64,000 bases of DNA from G963677915 sp963677915 (GCA_963677915.2 CAXXGE010000007.1:124001-188000); one strand, 5' to 3'. Counted from the first letter of the stretch, positions 1-8,509 are shown. Program-made: numbers and translations. The notes: generated by a model not told the origin, from the sequence alone.

Positions 1-363
1 TGTTTCAGAAACCTTGAGCAGTTGTTCCCATTTCAGCATCTGCGAAGACTCATGCTGGTTGATGTGGATGCCTTCTTTTTCGACTGTGAAGATCGTTTCG
101 CTCTTGAAAACAGGATTGTGCTTCATCAGGGACTTGCTTCGAACGAAAAATGAGAGTACTGGCTGCACAAGGAATGAGAATGCAAGTACAGCTAGCAGAA
201 GACCGATTACCAGGTCTTTGCCAATGACGATAGGTGCTGCAATCAGTGATATGACACCAAGAGCGCCTGTCATCTTGCCGCTTACTCTTGAATAGTTATG
301 GTACAGGAAAAAATAGAATAGATCCTTCTCTGTCACTTTCACCGTGACGGTCTGTTCGTTCAT
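1..363 (-). CDS. YcxB-like membrane protein, 3' end missing
   Basis: The first 121 residues are visible before the window edge cuts the gene. Two hydrophobic segments (about residues 32-46 and 50-68) form a membrane hairpin. They are followed by a soluble part containing 'TVEKEGIHINQHES' and 'LKWEQLLKV', which resembles the YcxB-like C-terminal domain found in small Firmicutes membrane proteins of unknown function. The ATG has a GGAGG site about 8 bases upstream. The gene starts 29 bp past the tex stop, so it is probably the distal gene of the tex transcript. No biochemical role is known for the family, and the family call rests on pattern only. Confidence 0.6.
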   Translation of the reverse strand, partial: MNEQTVTVKVTEKDLFYFFLYHNYSRVSGKMTGALGVISLIAAPIVIGKDLVIGLLLAVLAFSFLVQPVLSFFVRSKSLMKHNPVFKSETIFTVEKEGIHINQHESSQMLKWEQLLKVSET

Positions 364-392
364 CGCTAAACCTCCGCGTTGTTATCCGGTTA

Positions 393-2498
393 TTACATGC
401 GCATTGTCAGTGAAATGCGCTTCTTCTTCTCATCGACGGAAAGCACTTTCACGTCTACAACATCACCTACGGAAACCACTTCCAAGGGATGTTTTACATA
501 CCTGTCTGCCAGCTGGGAAATATGGACAAGTCCATCCTGATGCACCCCGATATCTACGAAAGCGCCAAAGTCAATGACGTTTCTGACAGTGCCTTTCAAG
601 ACCATGCCTTCCTCCAGGTCTTTCATTTCGAGGATGTCGTTTCTCAGAATCGGTTTCGGCATATCGTCCCTTGGGTCCCTCCCCGGTTTCTCAAGTTCCT
701 TGACGATATCCTTCAGTGTGGGCAGTCCGACCTCGAGTTTTGCCGCCAGCTCCCCAAAATCTATCTTGTAACCTTCCTTCTGGTTCATCCTTTTGCTGAC
801 TTCCTCGGCATAGCTGTAGCTTTCAGGATGTATGCCTGTATTGTCAAGAGGCTCTACGCCGCCTGGAATCCTCAGGAATCCGGCACACTGCTCATAGGCT
901 TTCGGACCGAGTTTTGCAACCTTTAGCAATTCCCTTCGGCTTTTAAACCGGCCGTTTTCTTCCCTGTAAGCAACGATATTTTTCGAGATTGTCCCTGAGA
1001 TGCCTGCAATATAGGACAGCAGAGAGGGCGAAGCCGTGTTAAGATCTACACCGACACTGTTGACACAGTCTTCCACAACACCCGCCAAAGTCTCGTCCAG
1101 CCGTTTTTGGTTCATGTCATGCTGGTACTGGCCGACGCCTATCGACTTGGGATCGATTTTGACAAGTTCCGCCAGCGGGTCCTGCAGCCTTCTTCCAATG
1201 GAGACGGCGCTTCTCAGGGCTACATCATACTCCGGGAATTCCTCCGTCCCGAGTTTGGAAGCGGAATAGACAGATGCACCTGCCTCATTGACAATGATAT
1301 AAGCGACAGCTTTGTCAACTTTCTTCAGCATTTCTGACACAAAGCTTTCCGTTTCTCTGGAAGCCGTACCATTTCCAATGGCTATGACATCTATGTCGAA
1401 TTTCTTGATCATGCCCATCAGAGTCTTTTCCGATTCTGCAATTTTGCTTTTCGGTGGCGTTGGATAAATGACCCCGGTATCAAGAACTTTGCCCGTCGCA
1501 TCGATGGCCGCAACCTTGCATCCTGTCCTGAATCCGGGATCGAGCGCCAGTACCCTGTGACCCGAAATCGGCGGCTGCATCAGAAGCTGCACCAGGTTTT
1601 TCCCGAACACTTCTATGGCGCCTTCCTCCGCTTTCTCCGTCAGTAAATTTCTGACCTCCCTTTCAATCGAAGGGGCAATAAGCCTGTTATAGGCATCATC
1701 AATGACCGTCTTCATAAGCTCAAAGAAAGCTGCATCGTTCGTCTTGATGATTTTTCTGTGGAGATATCTGGTAATTTCTTCTACCGGCGACTCGATTTTT
1801 ACACCGAGCAGTTTCTCCTTCTCTCCCCGGTTAATCGCCAATACCTTATAGCCCTGGATTTTGCCCACAGGCTCACTGAAATCGTAGTAGATCTCGTAGA
1901 CGGATTCTGCTTCGGCATCTTTCGCCTTGACTGTGATACTGCCTTTTTTCACGGTCAGTTCACGAATTCTCGTGCGGTAGTCCGCCTCGTCTGCAATCTG
2001 TTCTGCCACGATATCCATGGCTCCCTGGATGGCCGCTTCCACATCAGGCACATCCTTTTCTTCATCGACATAACCGGCTGCTTCCTGCCTGAATTCCGCC
2101 AGGTTCCTTTGCAGCATCATCAGGACCGCCAGGGGTTCAAGACCCTTTTCCTTGGCAATGGTTGCGCGTGTTCTTCTTTTCGGTCTGTAGGGTCTGTAAA
2201 TATCATCCACTTCGACCATTGTGCCTGCGTCTTCAATGGCTTGCTTCAGCTGGTCTGTCAGCTTGCCCTGCTCGTCTATACTCTGAAGCACTTGCTGCTT
2301 CTTTTCGTCAAGGTTGCGCATATAATTCAAACGGTCGTAGAATTTTCTCAGCGTCTCGTCGGTCAAGGATCCTGTCTTTTCTTTTCTGTACCTGGCAATA
2401 AAAGGAATGGTGTTCCCCTCGTCGATCATCTTTACCGTGTTCTCAACCTGCCATGCTTTTATTGAAAATTCCCGTTCCAATGCTTTTAATATGTCCAT
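393..2498 (-). CDS. tex: Tex, RNA-binding transcription accessory protein
   Basis: This is a 701-residue cytoplasmic nucleic-acid-binding protein of the Tex/YdcI family, linked in other bacteria to transcription and RNA turnover. The order is standard: a helical N-terminal region, a YqgF/RNaseH-like domain near residues 320-450 ('VLALDPGFRTGCKVAAID'), helix-hairpin-helix repeats, and a C-terminal S1 domain (last 75 residues, 'GMVLKGTVRNVIDFGAFVD'). Length matches the family. I chose the ATG at 2498, which follows GAGGGAG. A longer frame starting at 2564 would run through the lysC terminator and the tex promoter, so it is rejected. Confidence 0.95.
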   Translation of the reverse strand: MDILKALEREFSIKAWQVENTVKMIDEGNTIPFIARYRKEKTGSLTDETLRKFYDRLNYMRNLDEKKQQVLQSIDEQGKLTDQLKQAIEDAGTMVEVDDIYRPYRPKRRTRATIAKEKGLEPLAVLMMLQRNLAEFRQEAAGYVDEEKDVPDVEAAIQGAMDIVAEQIADEADYRTRIRELTVKKGSITVKAKDAEAESVYEIYYDFSEPVGKIQGYKVLAINRGEKEKLLGVKIESPVEEITRYLHRKIIKTNDAAFFELMKTVIDDAYNRLIAPSIEREVRNLLTEKAEEGAIEVFGKNLVQLLMQPPISGHRVLALDPGFRTGCKVAAIDATGKVLDTGVIYPTPPKSKIAESEKTLMGMIKKFDIDVIAIGNGTASRETESFVSEMLKKVDKAVAYIIVNEAGASVYSASKLGTEEFPEYDVALRSAVSIGRRLQDPLAELVKIDPKSIGVGQYQHDMNQKRLDETLAGVVEDCVNSVGVDLNTASPSLLSYIAGISGTISKNIVAYREENGRFKSRRELLKVAKLGPKAYEQCAGFLRIPGGVEPLDNTGIHPESYSYAEEVSKRMNQKEGYKIDFGELAAKLEVGLPTLKDIVKELEKPGRDPRDDMPKPILRNDILEMKDLEEGMVLKGTVRNVIDFGAFVDIGVHQDGLVHISQLADRYVKHPLEVVSVGDVVDVKVLSVDEKKKRISLTMRM

Positions 2499-2531
2499 CC
2501 TGCAGCTCCCTCGGTTCAATCTTTTCTTGCT

Positions 2532-2560
2532 ATTATAACAAAAAAACCGGCAGATGGTAA
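2532..2560 (-). promoter_or_regulatory. Sigma-A promoter of tex, overlapping the lysC terminator
   Basis: On the minus strand TTACCA (2560-2555), a 17-bp spacer and TATAAT (2537-2532) form a good sigma-A promoter, with TG one base before the -10. The -35 lies in the loop side of the lysC terminator hairpin, and the spacer contains its U-tract. Confidence 0.6.
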
Positions 2561-2571
2561 CCACCTGCCGG
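2540..2571 (-). terminator. Rho-independent terminator of the ACT-hom-apgM-lysC operon
   Basis: CCGGCAG pairs with CTGCCGG (2547-2571, a further 3 bp inside one mismatch, 3-base loop) and is followed on the minus strand by seven T residues (2546-2540). It starts 17 bp after the lysC stop. Confidence 0.85.
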
Positions 2572-2587
2572 AAGGTATTCGTTATGT

Positions 2588-3799
2588 TTACTGCCCACCA
2601 AGCACAAAAGCTTCGTGGATTGCGTTCACAGCTTCTTCTGTGTATTTTGCATCGATGAGGATGGAGATTTTGATTTCGGATGTGGAAATCATGTCTATAT
2701 TGATGCCCGCATCGTATAACGCTTCGAACATTTTGCTTGCTACCCCAGCATTCGAAAGCATACCCGCACCGACAAGGGATACCTTGGAAACACTGTTGTC
2801 AATGGAAACCGACGAGAAACCGAGGGCCTCATGATGGTTTTCAATTGTTGCCTTAGCCCTTTCAGCATCATCTTTAGCCACTGTAAAGGAAATATCCTTG
2901 GAGTTCGGACGGCCAATGGATTGAAGGATGATGTCCACATTGATGTTTTCCTTCGCCATTAGCTGGAACAGATGGAATGCTACGCCAGGTTCATCCTTAA
3001 GTCCAACAAGTGCGATTCTAGCTACGTCTTTATCTGCGGCAACGCCGCTAACCAACATTTTTTCCACTTTACATTCCTCCTTGACAATGGTTCCTTCTGC
3101 ATCCGTCATACTTGAGCGCACTACCAGCTCAACACCATATTTTTTAGCCATCTCCACCGAACGGTTGTGCAGCACTTTCGCACCCAGTGAAGCCAGTTCG
3201 AGCATTTCATCATACGTGATTTCTTCAAGCTTTCTCGCTGATTTCACAACTCTTGGATCTGCCGTATAGACACCGTCGACATCTGTGTAAATTTCGCATT
3301 TGTCCGCATTGAGCGCCGCAGCAAGAGCAACCGCCGTCGTATCGGATCCACCTCTGCCAAGCGTCGTAATATCTTCATACTTGTTGATTCCCTGGAATCC
3401 TGTGACCAGGACGATATTGCGTCTTTCAAGCTCCGATTCGATGCGTTCTCTTGATATATCCTTCAGCCTGGCATTGCTGTATACGGATGTTGTATACATG
3501 CCAACCTGTGCAGCATTAAGGGATATTGCGTTATATCCGAGTTCCTGAAGGGCAAGTGCCATCAGCGCTACGGATATCTGCTCACCCGTAGTAAGAAGCA
3601 TGTCCATTTCCCTTCTTGACGGGTTGCTGCTGTATTCCTTTGCCTTTGCCACAAGCTCGTCTGTTGTATCGCCTTGGGCAGACAGGACAACGACGACATC
3701 ATGGCCTTCATCATGGTCTTTTACAATGCGGCGGGCCACATTAAAGACACGCTCTTTATTGGCGACTGAGCTGCCGCCGAATTTCTTTACTATAAGCAA
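2588..3799 (-). CDS. lysC: Aspartate kinase, monofunctional, with two ACT domains
   Basis: It phosphorylates aspartate to 4-phosphoaspartate, the first step to lysine, threonine and methionine. The 403 residues show the KFGGSSV nucleotide-binding start, the 'TLGRGGSDTTAVALA' motif (near 150) and a tandem ACT regulatory region (about 260-403). The size is that of the Bacillus-type class that makes an alpha and an internally started beta subunit. The start is TTG with AGGAGG 8 bases upstream. It is the last gene of the ACT-hom-apgM-lysC operon, 38 bp after apgM, and is followed directly by a terminator. Confidence 0.95.
   Translation of the reverse strand: MLIVKKFGGSSVANKERVFNVARRIVKDHDEGHDVVVVLSAQGDTTDELVAKAKEYSSNPSRREMDMLLTTGEQISVALMALALQELGYNAISLNAAQVGMYTTSVYSNARLKDISRERIESELERRNIVLVTGFQGINKYEDITTLGRGGSDTTAVALAAALNADKCEIYTDVDGVYTADPRVVKSARKLEEITYDEMLELASLGAKVLHNRSVEMAKKYGVELVVRSSMTDAEGTIVKEECKVEKMLVSGVAADKDVARIALVGLKDEPGVAFHLFQLMAKENINVDIILQSIGRPNSKDISFTVAKDDAERAKATIENHHEALGFSSVSIDNSVSKVSLVGAGMLSNAGVASKMFEALYDAGINIDMISTSEIKISILIDAKYTEEAVNAIHEAFVLGGQ
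3065..3082 (-). promoter_or_regulatory. Internal ribosome binding site and GTG start for a LysC beta subunit
   Basis: Within lysC a perfect AAGGAGG (3082-3076) precedes an in-frame GTG (3067-3065) by 8 bases. Starting there gives a 159-residue product containing only the ACT region. Bacillus subtilis aspartokinase II makes its beta subunit in the same way and of about the same size. The sequence signal is direct; its use is inferred. Confidence 0.65.
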
Positions 3800-3837
3800 T
3801 TTGGATTCCTCCTGTTTTCATTGTATATCAAGTTATG

Positions 3838-5061
3838 TTATCTTACCAGTGCAAGGTCTGTGAGAAAGCTTCCCATCAGCTCATGGCCTTTGGGTACAAA
3901 AATGCCCGCTTTCTCTCCTTGGATCTCACTATAGGTGCGGTTGCAGTTGTAGGCAACCGTGCTGTCGTAAATCATAAATGGTACAGGATCCTGCGTATGC
4001 GTTCTGTATGCAATCGGCGTCGGGTGGTCCGGAAGAACCATGATTCTGTAATCCAGACCTGAGGCTTCAAGACCTTTGACGATCGGCTTCACAACCCGCT
4101 CATCCAGGTATTCGATTGAAAGAATCTTATTGTCCAGCTCGCCTCTGTGTCCACACTCGTCAGGCGCCTCAACATGGAGATAGACGAAGTCAAACCCATC
4201 GTTCAAAGCATCCAGGCATGCCTGTGCTTTTCCTTCATAGTTCGTGTGCAGGCTGCCGTTGGCGCCTTCCACTTCCAGGTTGGTCATTTCTGCCCCGATT
4301 GCAATGCCTTTCAATAGGCTTACTGCGGAAATCATCGCGCCTTTCTTGCCGTACTTCTTCTCAAAAGACTCCAGCGACGGTTTGACACCCTCACCCCACA
4401 GCCATATGGAGTTGGCCTTTTTCAAGCCTCTTTCCGCCCTGGCTATATTGACCGGGTGATTGACAAGGATATCGTAACTTCTTTTCATCATATCTTTGAA
4501 AACAGCTGCATGCTCACCCTTAGGCAGGTAGGATGTGATTTTTTGTTCCAGTATATCATGCGGCGGTTTCATTCGGACTTCCAGGGAACCTCTGTCCCAG
4601 ATAAGCGCATGCCTGTATGAGATTCCCGGATAGAATTTGTGTATCTCGTCGGAAAAAGCTTCGTCAATGGCTTTCATGAGTTCTGCCGCTTCTTCAGTCG
4701 TTATCTCATCAGAGCTGTGGTCGATCATCACCTTGTTCTCATAGTCTTCATCATCAGACAGGGTCACAAGGTTGCACCTCAGGCATATATCCGTCTCTTT
4801 CATTTCAATGCCCATGCTGAGTGCTTCAAGCGGTGACCGTCCCGAATAGCATTTGTGGGGATCAAATCCAAGCACCGACAGATTGGCAACATCACTTCCC
4901 GGCAGCATATCAGCCGGCACCGTGTCGACAAGACCTACAATCCCTTTTTTCGCCAGTCCGTCAATATTGGGTTTCTTTGCCACATCGAGCGGCGTTTTGT
5001 TGTTGAGAGAGGCAATGGGTTCATCTGCCATGCCATCACCCAGTACCACAATATATTTCAT
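3838..5061 (-). CDS. apgM: ApgM-family phosphoglycerate mutase-like enzyme, probable homoserine kinase
   Basis: This 407-residue member of the alkaline-phosphatase superfamily is of the archaeal-type cofactor-independent phosphoglycerate mutase (ApgM) family. The N-terminal 'VVLGDGMADEP' carries the metal-binding Asp, 'PGSDVANLSVLG' holds the nucleophile serine region, and 'MVLPDHPTPI' and 'HVEAPDECGHRG' hold further metal ligands. It sits between hom and lysC, and no GHMP-type homoserine kinase is visible in the window. Comparative genomics has proposed that ApgM-like proteins in such clusters phosphorylate homoserine. Fold and family are clear; the substrate is inferred from context. Confidence 0.85.
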   Translation of the reverse strand: MKYIVVLGDGMADEPIASLNNKTPLDVAKKPNIDGLAKKGIVGLVDTVPADMLPGSDVANLSVLGFDPHKCYSGRSPLEALSMGIEMKETDICLRCNLVTLSDDEDYENKVMIDHSSDEITTEEAAELMKAIDEAFSDEIHKFYPGISYRHALIWDRGSLEVRMKPPHDILEQKITSYLPKGEHAAVFKDMMKRSYDILVNHPVNIARAERGLKKANSIWLWGEGVKPSLESFEKKYGKKGAMISAVSLLKGIAIGAEMTNLEVEGANGSLHTNYEGKAQACLDALNDGFDFVYLHVEAPDECGHRGELDNKILSIEYLDERVVKPIVKGLEASGLDYRIMVLPDHPTPIAYRTHTQDPVPFMIYDSTVAYNCNRTYSEIQGEKAGIFVPKGHELMGSFLTDLALVR

Positions 5062-5073
5062 AGGCTCACCTTC

Positions 5074-6312
5074 CTATATCATAACGCGGAGCACACTTTT
5101 TACTGACGAAATCGTGTCTTCATTCTTCAAGGCCTTCACCTTGTCCATAAGCGCACCCTCCGTATCGATGCCGGTGACAAATGCCAACTCTTCTTCGGAA
5201 TCTTCCAGATCAACAAACGAAACGCTGCCGAAGAGTGCAGATACTGTTGCTGCCGCCGCTTCTTTGGCGCTGACTTTTACGTTGATGAAATAGGATGCGG
5301 ATACTTCCCTGATCGGCATCAGCTCGAAAGGTTTGTTGTTCCACTGGATCGGCAGGTTCTTGCCTAGGTTCTTGGCGCATTCGACCACATCGGAAACAAC
5401 TGCGCTGGCAGTCGGAAGCTTGCCCGCCCCTCTGCCATAGAACATGACATCATCAACCATATTGCCTTTGACAAAAATGGCATTGAAAACATCATTAACA
5501 GTTGCAAGAGGATGTTCTTTATCTATCATGTAGGGTGCAACAATCGAGTAGACACCTTTTTCCGTCTTCTTGCACGTGCCTAGAAGCTTGATTTCCTTGT
5601 TTAGGGCATGTGCATACTCCATATCCCGCTTTGTAATCTTTGTAATGCCTTCTGTTTTGATTTCTGTATAATCGACATTGTTGCCATACGCCAAAGATGA
5701 AAGAATTGCGATTTTTCTGCATGCATCGTGACCTTCCACATCGGCTGCCGGATTTCTTTCAGCATAGCCAAGGCGCTGGGCTTCTTTCAATACCGGTTCG
5801 AAATCCAGCCCTTCTTTTGCCATCTTCGTGAGGATATAGTTGGTTGTTCCGTTCAATATGCCTGTGATTTCGATGATTTCTTCAGAAGTCAATGAGGCGT
5901 ACATCGGACGGATGATGGGGATACCGCCGCCAACACTTGCTTCAAAAAGGAAATTACAGCTGTTGTCCCTCGCAAGGGCAAGCAGCTCCGGCCCGTGCGC
6001 TGCGACAAGCTCCTTGTTGGATGTACAGACGGATTTACCCGCCAACAACGCCTGCTTAACGAATGTATATGCCGGCTCTGTACCGCCAAGCACTTCTACA
6101 ACAATTGAAATTTCTTCATCATTGATGATGTCTTTGTAATCCTTGGTCATAAGGTGTTCAACAGGCGTTCCCGGGAATTCCCTTAAATCAAGAACGCGCT
6201 TGACTGCTACAGGCTGCCCCGCTCTCTTGCCAATCACTTCGCTGTTTTCCGTGATGACCTCTACAACACCGGATCCTACTGTACCATAACCTAACACTGC
6301 TATTTTTATCAT
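5074..6312 (-). CDS. hom: Homoserine dehydrogenase with C-terminal ACT domain
   Basis: It reduces aspartate semialdehyde to homoserine using NAD(P)H, at the threonine/methionine branch point. The 412 residues show an N-terminal Rossmann motif 'GYGTVGSGVVEVI', the catalytic-domain signatures 'GILNGTTNYILTKM' and 'RNPAADVEGHDACRKIAILS', and a C-terminal ACT domain (about 345-412) expected to bind threonine as feedback inhibitor. I chose ATG at 6312 (AGGGAG 8 bases upstream) over an in-frame GTG at 6321, which sits almost on that site. It begins 5 bp after the ACT gene and ends 12 bp before apgM. Confidence 0.95.
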   Translation of the reverse strand: MIKIAVLGYGTVGSGVVEVITENSEVIGKRAGQPVAVKRVLDLREFPGTPVEHLMTKDYKDIINDEEISIVVEVLGGTEPAYTFVKQALLAGKSVCTSNKELVAAHGPELLALARDNSCNFLFEASVGGGIPIIRPMYASLTSEEIIEITGILNGTTNYILTKMAKEGLDFEPVLKEAQRLGYAERNPAADVEGHDACRKIAILSSLAYGNNVDYTEIKTEGITKITKRDMEYAHALNKEIKLLGTCKKTEKGVYSIVAPYMIDKEHPLATVNDVFNAIFVKGNMVDDVMFYGRGAGKLPTASAVVSDVVECAKNLGKNLPIQWNNKPFELMPIREVSASYFINVKVSAKEAAAATVSALFGSVSFVDLEDSEEELAFVTGIDTEGALMDKVKALKNEDTISSVKSVLRVMI

Positions 6313-6317
6313 TTGAC

Positions 6318-6761
6318 TCACTCCCTGGCTAGTATTTTTACGTGATGTATTCCGACTCGTTGCATCATCTGCTCGATCATATCGTGCACGTCGCCTGTCG
6401 TCGGCTGCACTTCTATGCTGATTGTGATGTCAGCTACACCGTTTATGGGTATCGTTTGATGGATGGTCAGTATATTGGCCTGATATTCAGCTATCAGGTT
6501 CAGGGTCTGTGAAAGCAGCCCTGGCTTGTCATCCATCTTCATTGCCAACGTAATGGCGCGCCCCCTTGAGTTTTCATAAAAGGGAAAAATCATGTCTTTG
6601 TATTTATAGAAGGAACTCCTGCTGATACCTACTGAATCAACAGCATCCTGGACAGTCATTGCCTGCTCTGTCTCAAGAAGATTCTTAGCCTGCACCACCT
6701 TCAGATACACCTCGGGCAGCGCTTTTTTTTCAATAATATAGAAGTTTGCTTGATCCGGCAT
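6318..6761 (-). CDS. UPF0735/PheB-type ACT-domain regulator
   Basis: This 147-residue protein has an N-terminal helical region with a helix-turn-helix look ('TVQDAVDSVGISRSSFYKYK', about 37-56) and a C-terminal ACT domain ('DDKPGLLSQTLNLIAEYQAN'). This is the UPF0735 (PheB-like) pattern. Such genes commonly precede hom in Firmicutes. It probably senses an amino acid and may act on this operon, but no direct function is established. ATG at 6761 follows AAGGTGG; a GTG at 6770 is less likely. It is the first gene of the hom-apgM-lysC operon. Confidence 0.85.
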   Translation of the reverse strand: MPDQANFYIIEKKALPEVYLKVVQAKNLLETEQAMTVQDAVDSVGISRSSFYKYKDMIFPFYENSRGRAITLAMKMDDKPGLLSQTLNLIAEYQANILTIHQTIPINGVADITISIEVQPTTGDVHDMIEQMMQRVGIHHVKILARE

Positions 6762-6784
6762 TTCGACCACCTTGTGTTTTCTCT

Positions 6785-6798
6785 ACAAATACATTTGT
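6785..6798. promoter_or_regulatory. Short palindrome in the threonine-operon leader, possible operator
   Basis: ACAAAT-AC-ATTTGT is a perfect 6+6 inverted repeat just downstream of the predicted start of transcription and upstream of the ribosome binding site. It could be an operator or a weak RNA hairpin. No known regulator motif is recognised. Confidence 0.3.
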
Positions 6799-6811
6799 TT
6801 TTGCTAGAAAG

Positions 6812-6840
6812 ATAATAACATACCCAGTCGGCAAACGCAA
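6812..6840 (-). promoter_or_regulatory. Sigma-A promoter of ACT-hom-apgM-lysC
   Basis: TTGCGT (6840-6835), 17-bp spacer, TATTAT (6817-6812), with an extended -10 TG. The spacing is ideal and the site lies 51 bp before the first start codon. Confidence 0.6.
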
Positions 6841-6856
6841 GAACTTTCCTCTATCA

Positions 6857-6888
6857 AAAAGAAGAAGCCGCTTCCGGCTTCTTCTTTT
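6857..6888 (-). terminator. Terminator of the secA-prfB-cheW transcript
   Basis: A perfect 14-bp inverted repeat (AAAAGAAGAAGCCG, 4-base loop CTTC) abuts the cheW stop. The A/T ends give a U-tract in either direction, so it may work both ways. Confidence 0.8.
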
Positions 6889-7352
6889 CATTCTCCATTT
6901 TCCAGGATTTCACCCAGGGAGAGCTTTTCTTCATCCGATACCAGCAGGTCCAGGTCGACAAGCACAATCATCCTCTTGTCCACCTTCGAGACGCTTCTGA
7001 TGTACCGCCTGTCGATGCCTGTAATCAGCTTCGGCATTTCTTCTATCTGGCTTTCATCAATGTGGAGGATCTCTACCACCGCATCAACGACAATGCCAAC
7101 CTTCATACCATTGGAGTATGCGACAATGATTTTGGTCGCGTTGTCCGGTGCCCTGTCAGGCAGGTTGAACTTGGCCCTTAGGTTGTAGATTGGAAGCACT
7201 TCCCCTCGCAGGTTGATGACACCTTCGATGTACTGAGGAACATTAGGCACTTCCATGACTTCCTGATATCTTTCAATAACATGGACCTTCATGATATCGA
7301 AACCGTATTCTTCTTTTCCAATTCTGAACACGACATGCTGTTTCGTAGCCAC
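6888..7352 (-). CDS. cheW: CheW-type chemotaxis coupling protein
   Basis: CheW links chemoreceptors to the CheA kinase in signalling arrays. The 154-residue sequence has the CheW fold signatures 'YIEGVINLRGEVLPIYNLR' and 'GIVVDAVVEIL'. No other chemotaxis gene is nearby; it follows prfB and shares its terminator, so it travels with secA-prfB. Start choice: GTG at 7352 has AAGGGGG 8 bases upstream. The in-frame ATG at 7376 (162 residues) lies inside the end of prfB and has only a weak site. Either is possible. Confidence 0.9.
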   Translation of the reverse strand: MATKQHVVFRIGKEEYGFDIMKVHVIERYQEVMEVPNVPQYIEGVINLRGEVLPIYNLRAKFNLPDRAPDNATKIIVAYSNGMKVGIVVDAVVEILHIDESQIEEMPKLITGIDRRYIRSVSKVDKRMIVLVDLDLLVSDEEKLSLGEILENGE

Positions 7353-7365
7353 AATCCTTTCCCCC

Positions 7366-8482
7366 TTACTTGTCATCGCCTGATTTCAGCCATTTGAGAT
7401 AGGCATTGATAAAATTATCCAAATGTCCGTCCATAACCGAATCGACATTGCCTGTTTCCTCGCTGGTCCGCAGATCCTTGACCATTTTGTACGGATGCAT
7501 GACATAGGACCGTATCTGGCTTCCCCAGCCAATTTCCTTGACTTCACCCCGAATATCCTGCATCTTCTCGAGCTGTTCTATCCGCTTGACTTCGTACAGT
7601 TTCGCCTTTAGCATCTTCATTGCTCTGTCTTTGTTCTTGTGCTGAGACCGCTCATTCTGGCACTGGACCACGATGCCTGTCGGCAAGTGCGTTATCCTGA
7701 TAGCTGATTCCGTTTTGTTGACATGCTGTCCACCGGCACCGCTGGCACGGTAGGTATCGATTCTGAGCTCTTCTTCATCGATCTCGATATCCACATCATC
7801 GTCTATCTCAGGTATCACATCACAGGAGGCAAAGGATGTGTGCCTTCTGCCTGACGAATCGAAAGGCGATATGCGCACCAGTCGGTGCACGCCTTTTTCG
7901 GCTTTGAGATAGCCATAGGCATTGGATCCGTTGAACTGCAATGTCACGGATTTGACACCTGCCTCATCGCCATCCAGATAATCCAGCACTTCCACCTGGT
8001 AGCCCTTGCGTTCGCCGTATCTTCTGTACATCCTGAGGAGCATTCCGACCCAGTCGCAGGATTCGGTTCCCCCAGCACCAGCATGGAGAGACATTATGGC
8101 ATTGGCGCCATCGTATTCTCCGTCCAGCAATGTGCTGACCCGAAGTGCATCCATATGTTCCCTGAAAGCGTTGAAACGCTCTGTCACTTCAGCTAGGATT
8201 TCCTCGTCCGACTCTTCCAGCCCCATCTCAACCAGCAGTTCGATTTCCTCGTATTCGTTCTGTGCTCCGTTGTACGCTTCAATCCTGTCTTTAAGAGCCT
8301 TGATTTTCTTTAGAACCTGTTGGGATGCTTCCGGATCGTTCCAGAATTCCTGTTCCATTGTCATCGATTCAAGTTCTGTCAGCTCGTTTGTACAGCCAGC
8401 AACGTCAAAGAGACACCTGCAATTCTTCAAGTCCTTTTTCGTATGCAGCCAGGTCAAGCTTGATTTGCTCTAGCTCTAGCAT
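7366..8482 (-). CDS. prfB: Peptide chain release factor 2, programmed +1 frameshift
   Basis: RF2 releases finished peptides at UGA and UAA codons. The gene begins at ATG 8482 (GAGGTG site) and encodes 25 codons ending in CTT-TGA. It continues after a +1 shift (base 8407 skipped) to give 371 residues, normal for RF2. The stop-recognition tripeptide SPF and the catalytic GGQ ('ASGAGGQHVNKTESA') are present. The in-frame TGA with CTT before it and C after it is the classic autoregulatory RF2 site: low RF2 permits the shift. It lies 28 bp after secA, so it is probably co-transcribed. Confidence 0.95.
8404..8416 (-). promoter_or_regulatory. RF2 programmed frameshift site
   Basis: CTT (8410-8408) TGA (8407-8405) C (8404) is the canonical RF2 slippery stop. 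The upstream CAGGTG is the Shine-Dalgarno-like stimulator seen in other prfB genes, here weaker than the usual AGGGGG. Confidence 0.9.
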
Positions 8483-8509
8483 ATAATCACCTCATTTTTC
8501 TGTTTCGGC

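Noticed and set aside
1758..2465. 235-residue plus-strand frame opposite tex
   Set aside because: Antisense shadow rich in Phe, His and Cys, with no ribosome site or family match.
6762..6856. T-box or lysine riboswitch for the threonine/lysine operon
   Set aside because: The leader is under 50 nt and has no T-box or L-box signature.
8405..8407. In-frame TGA in prfB as selenocysteine or a pseudogene stop
   Set aside because: The CTT-TGA-C context and the +1 continuation into a complete RF2 identify the programmed frameshift.
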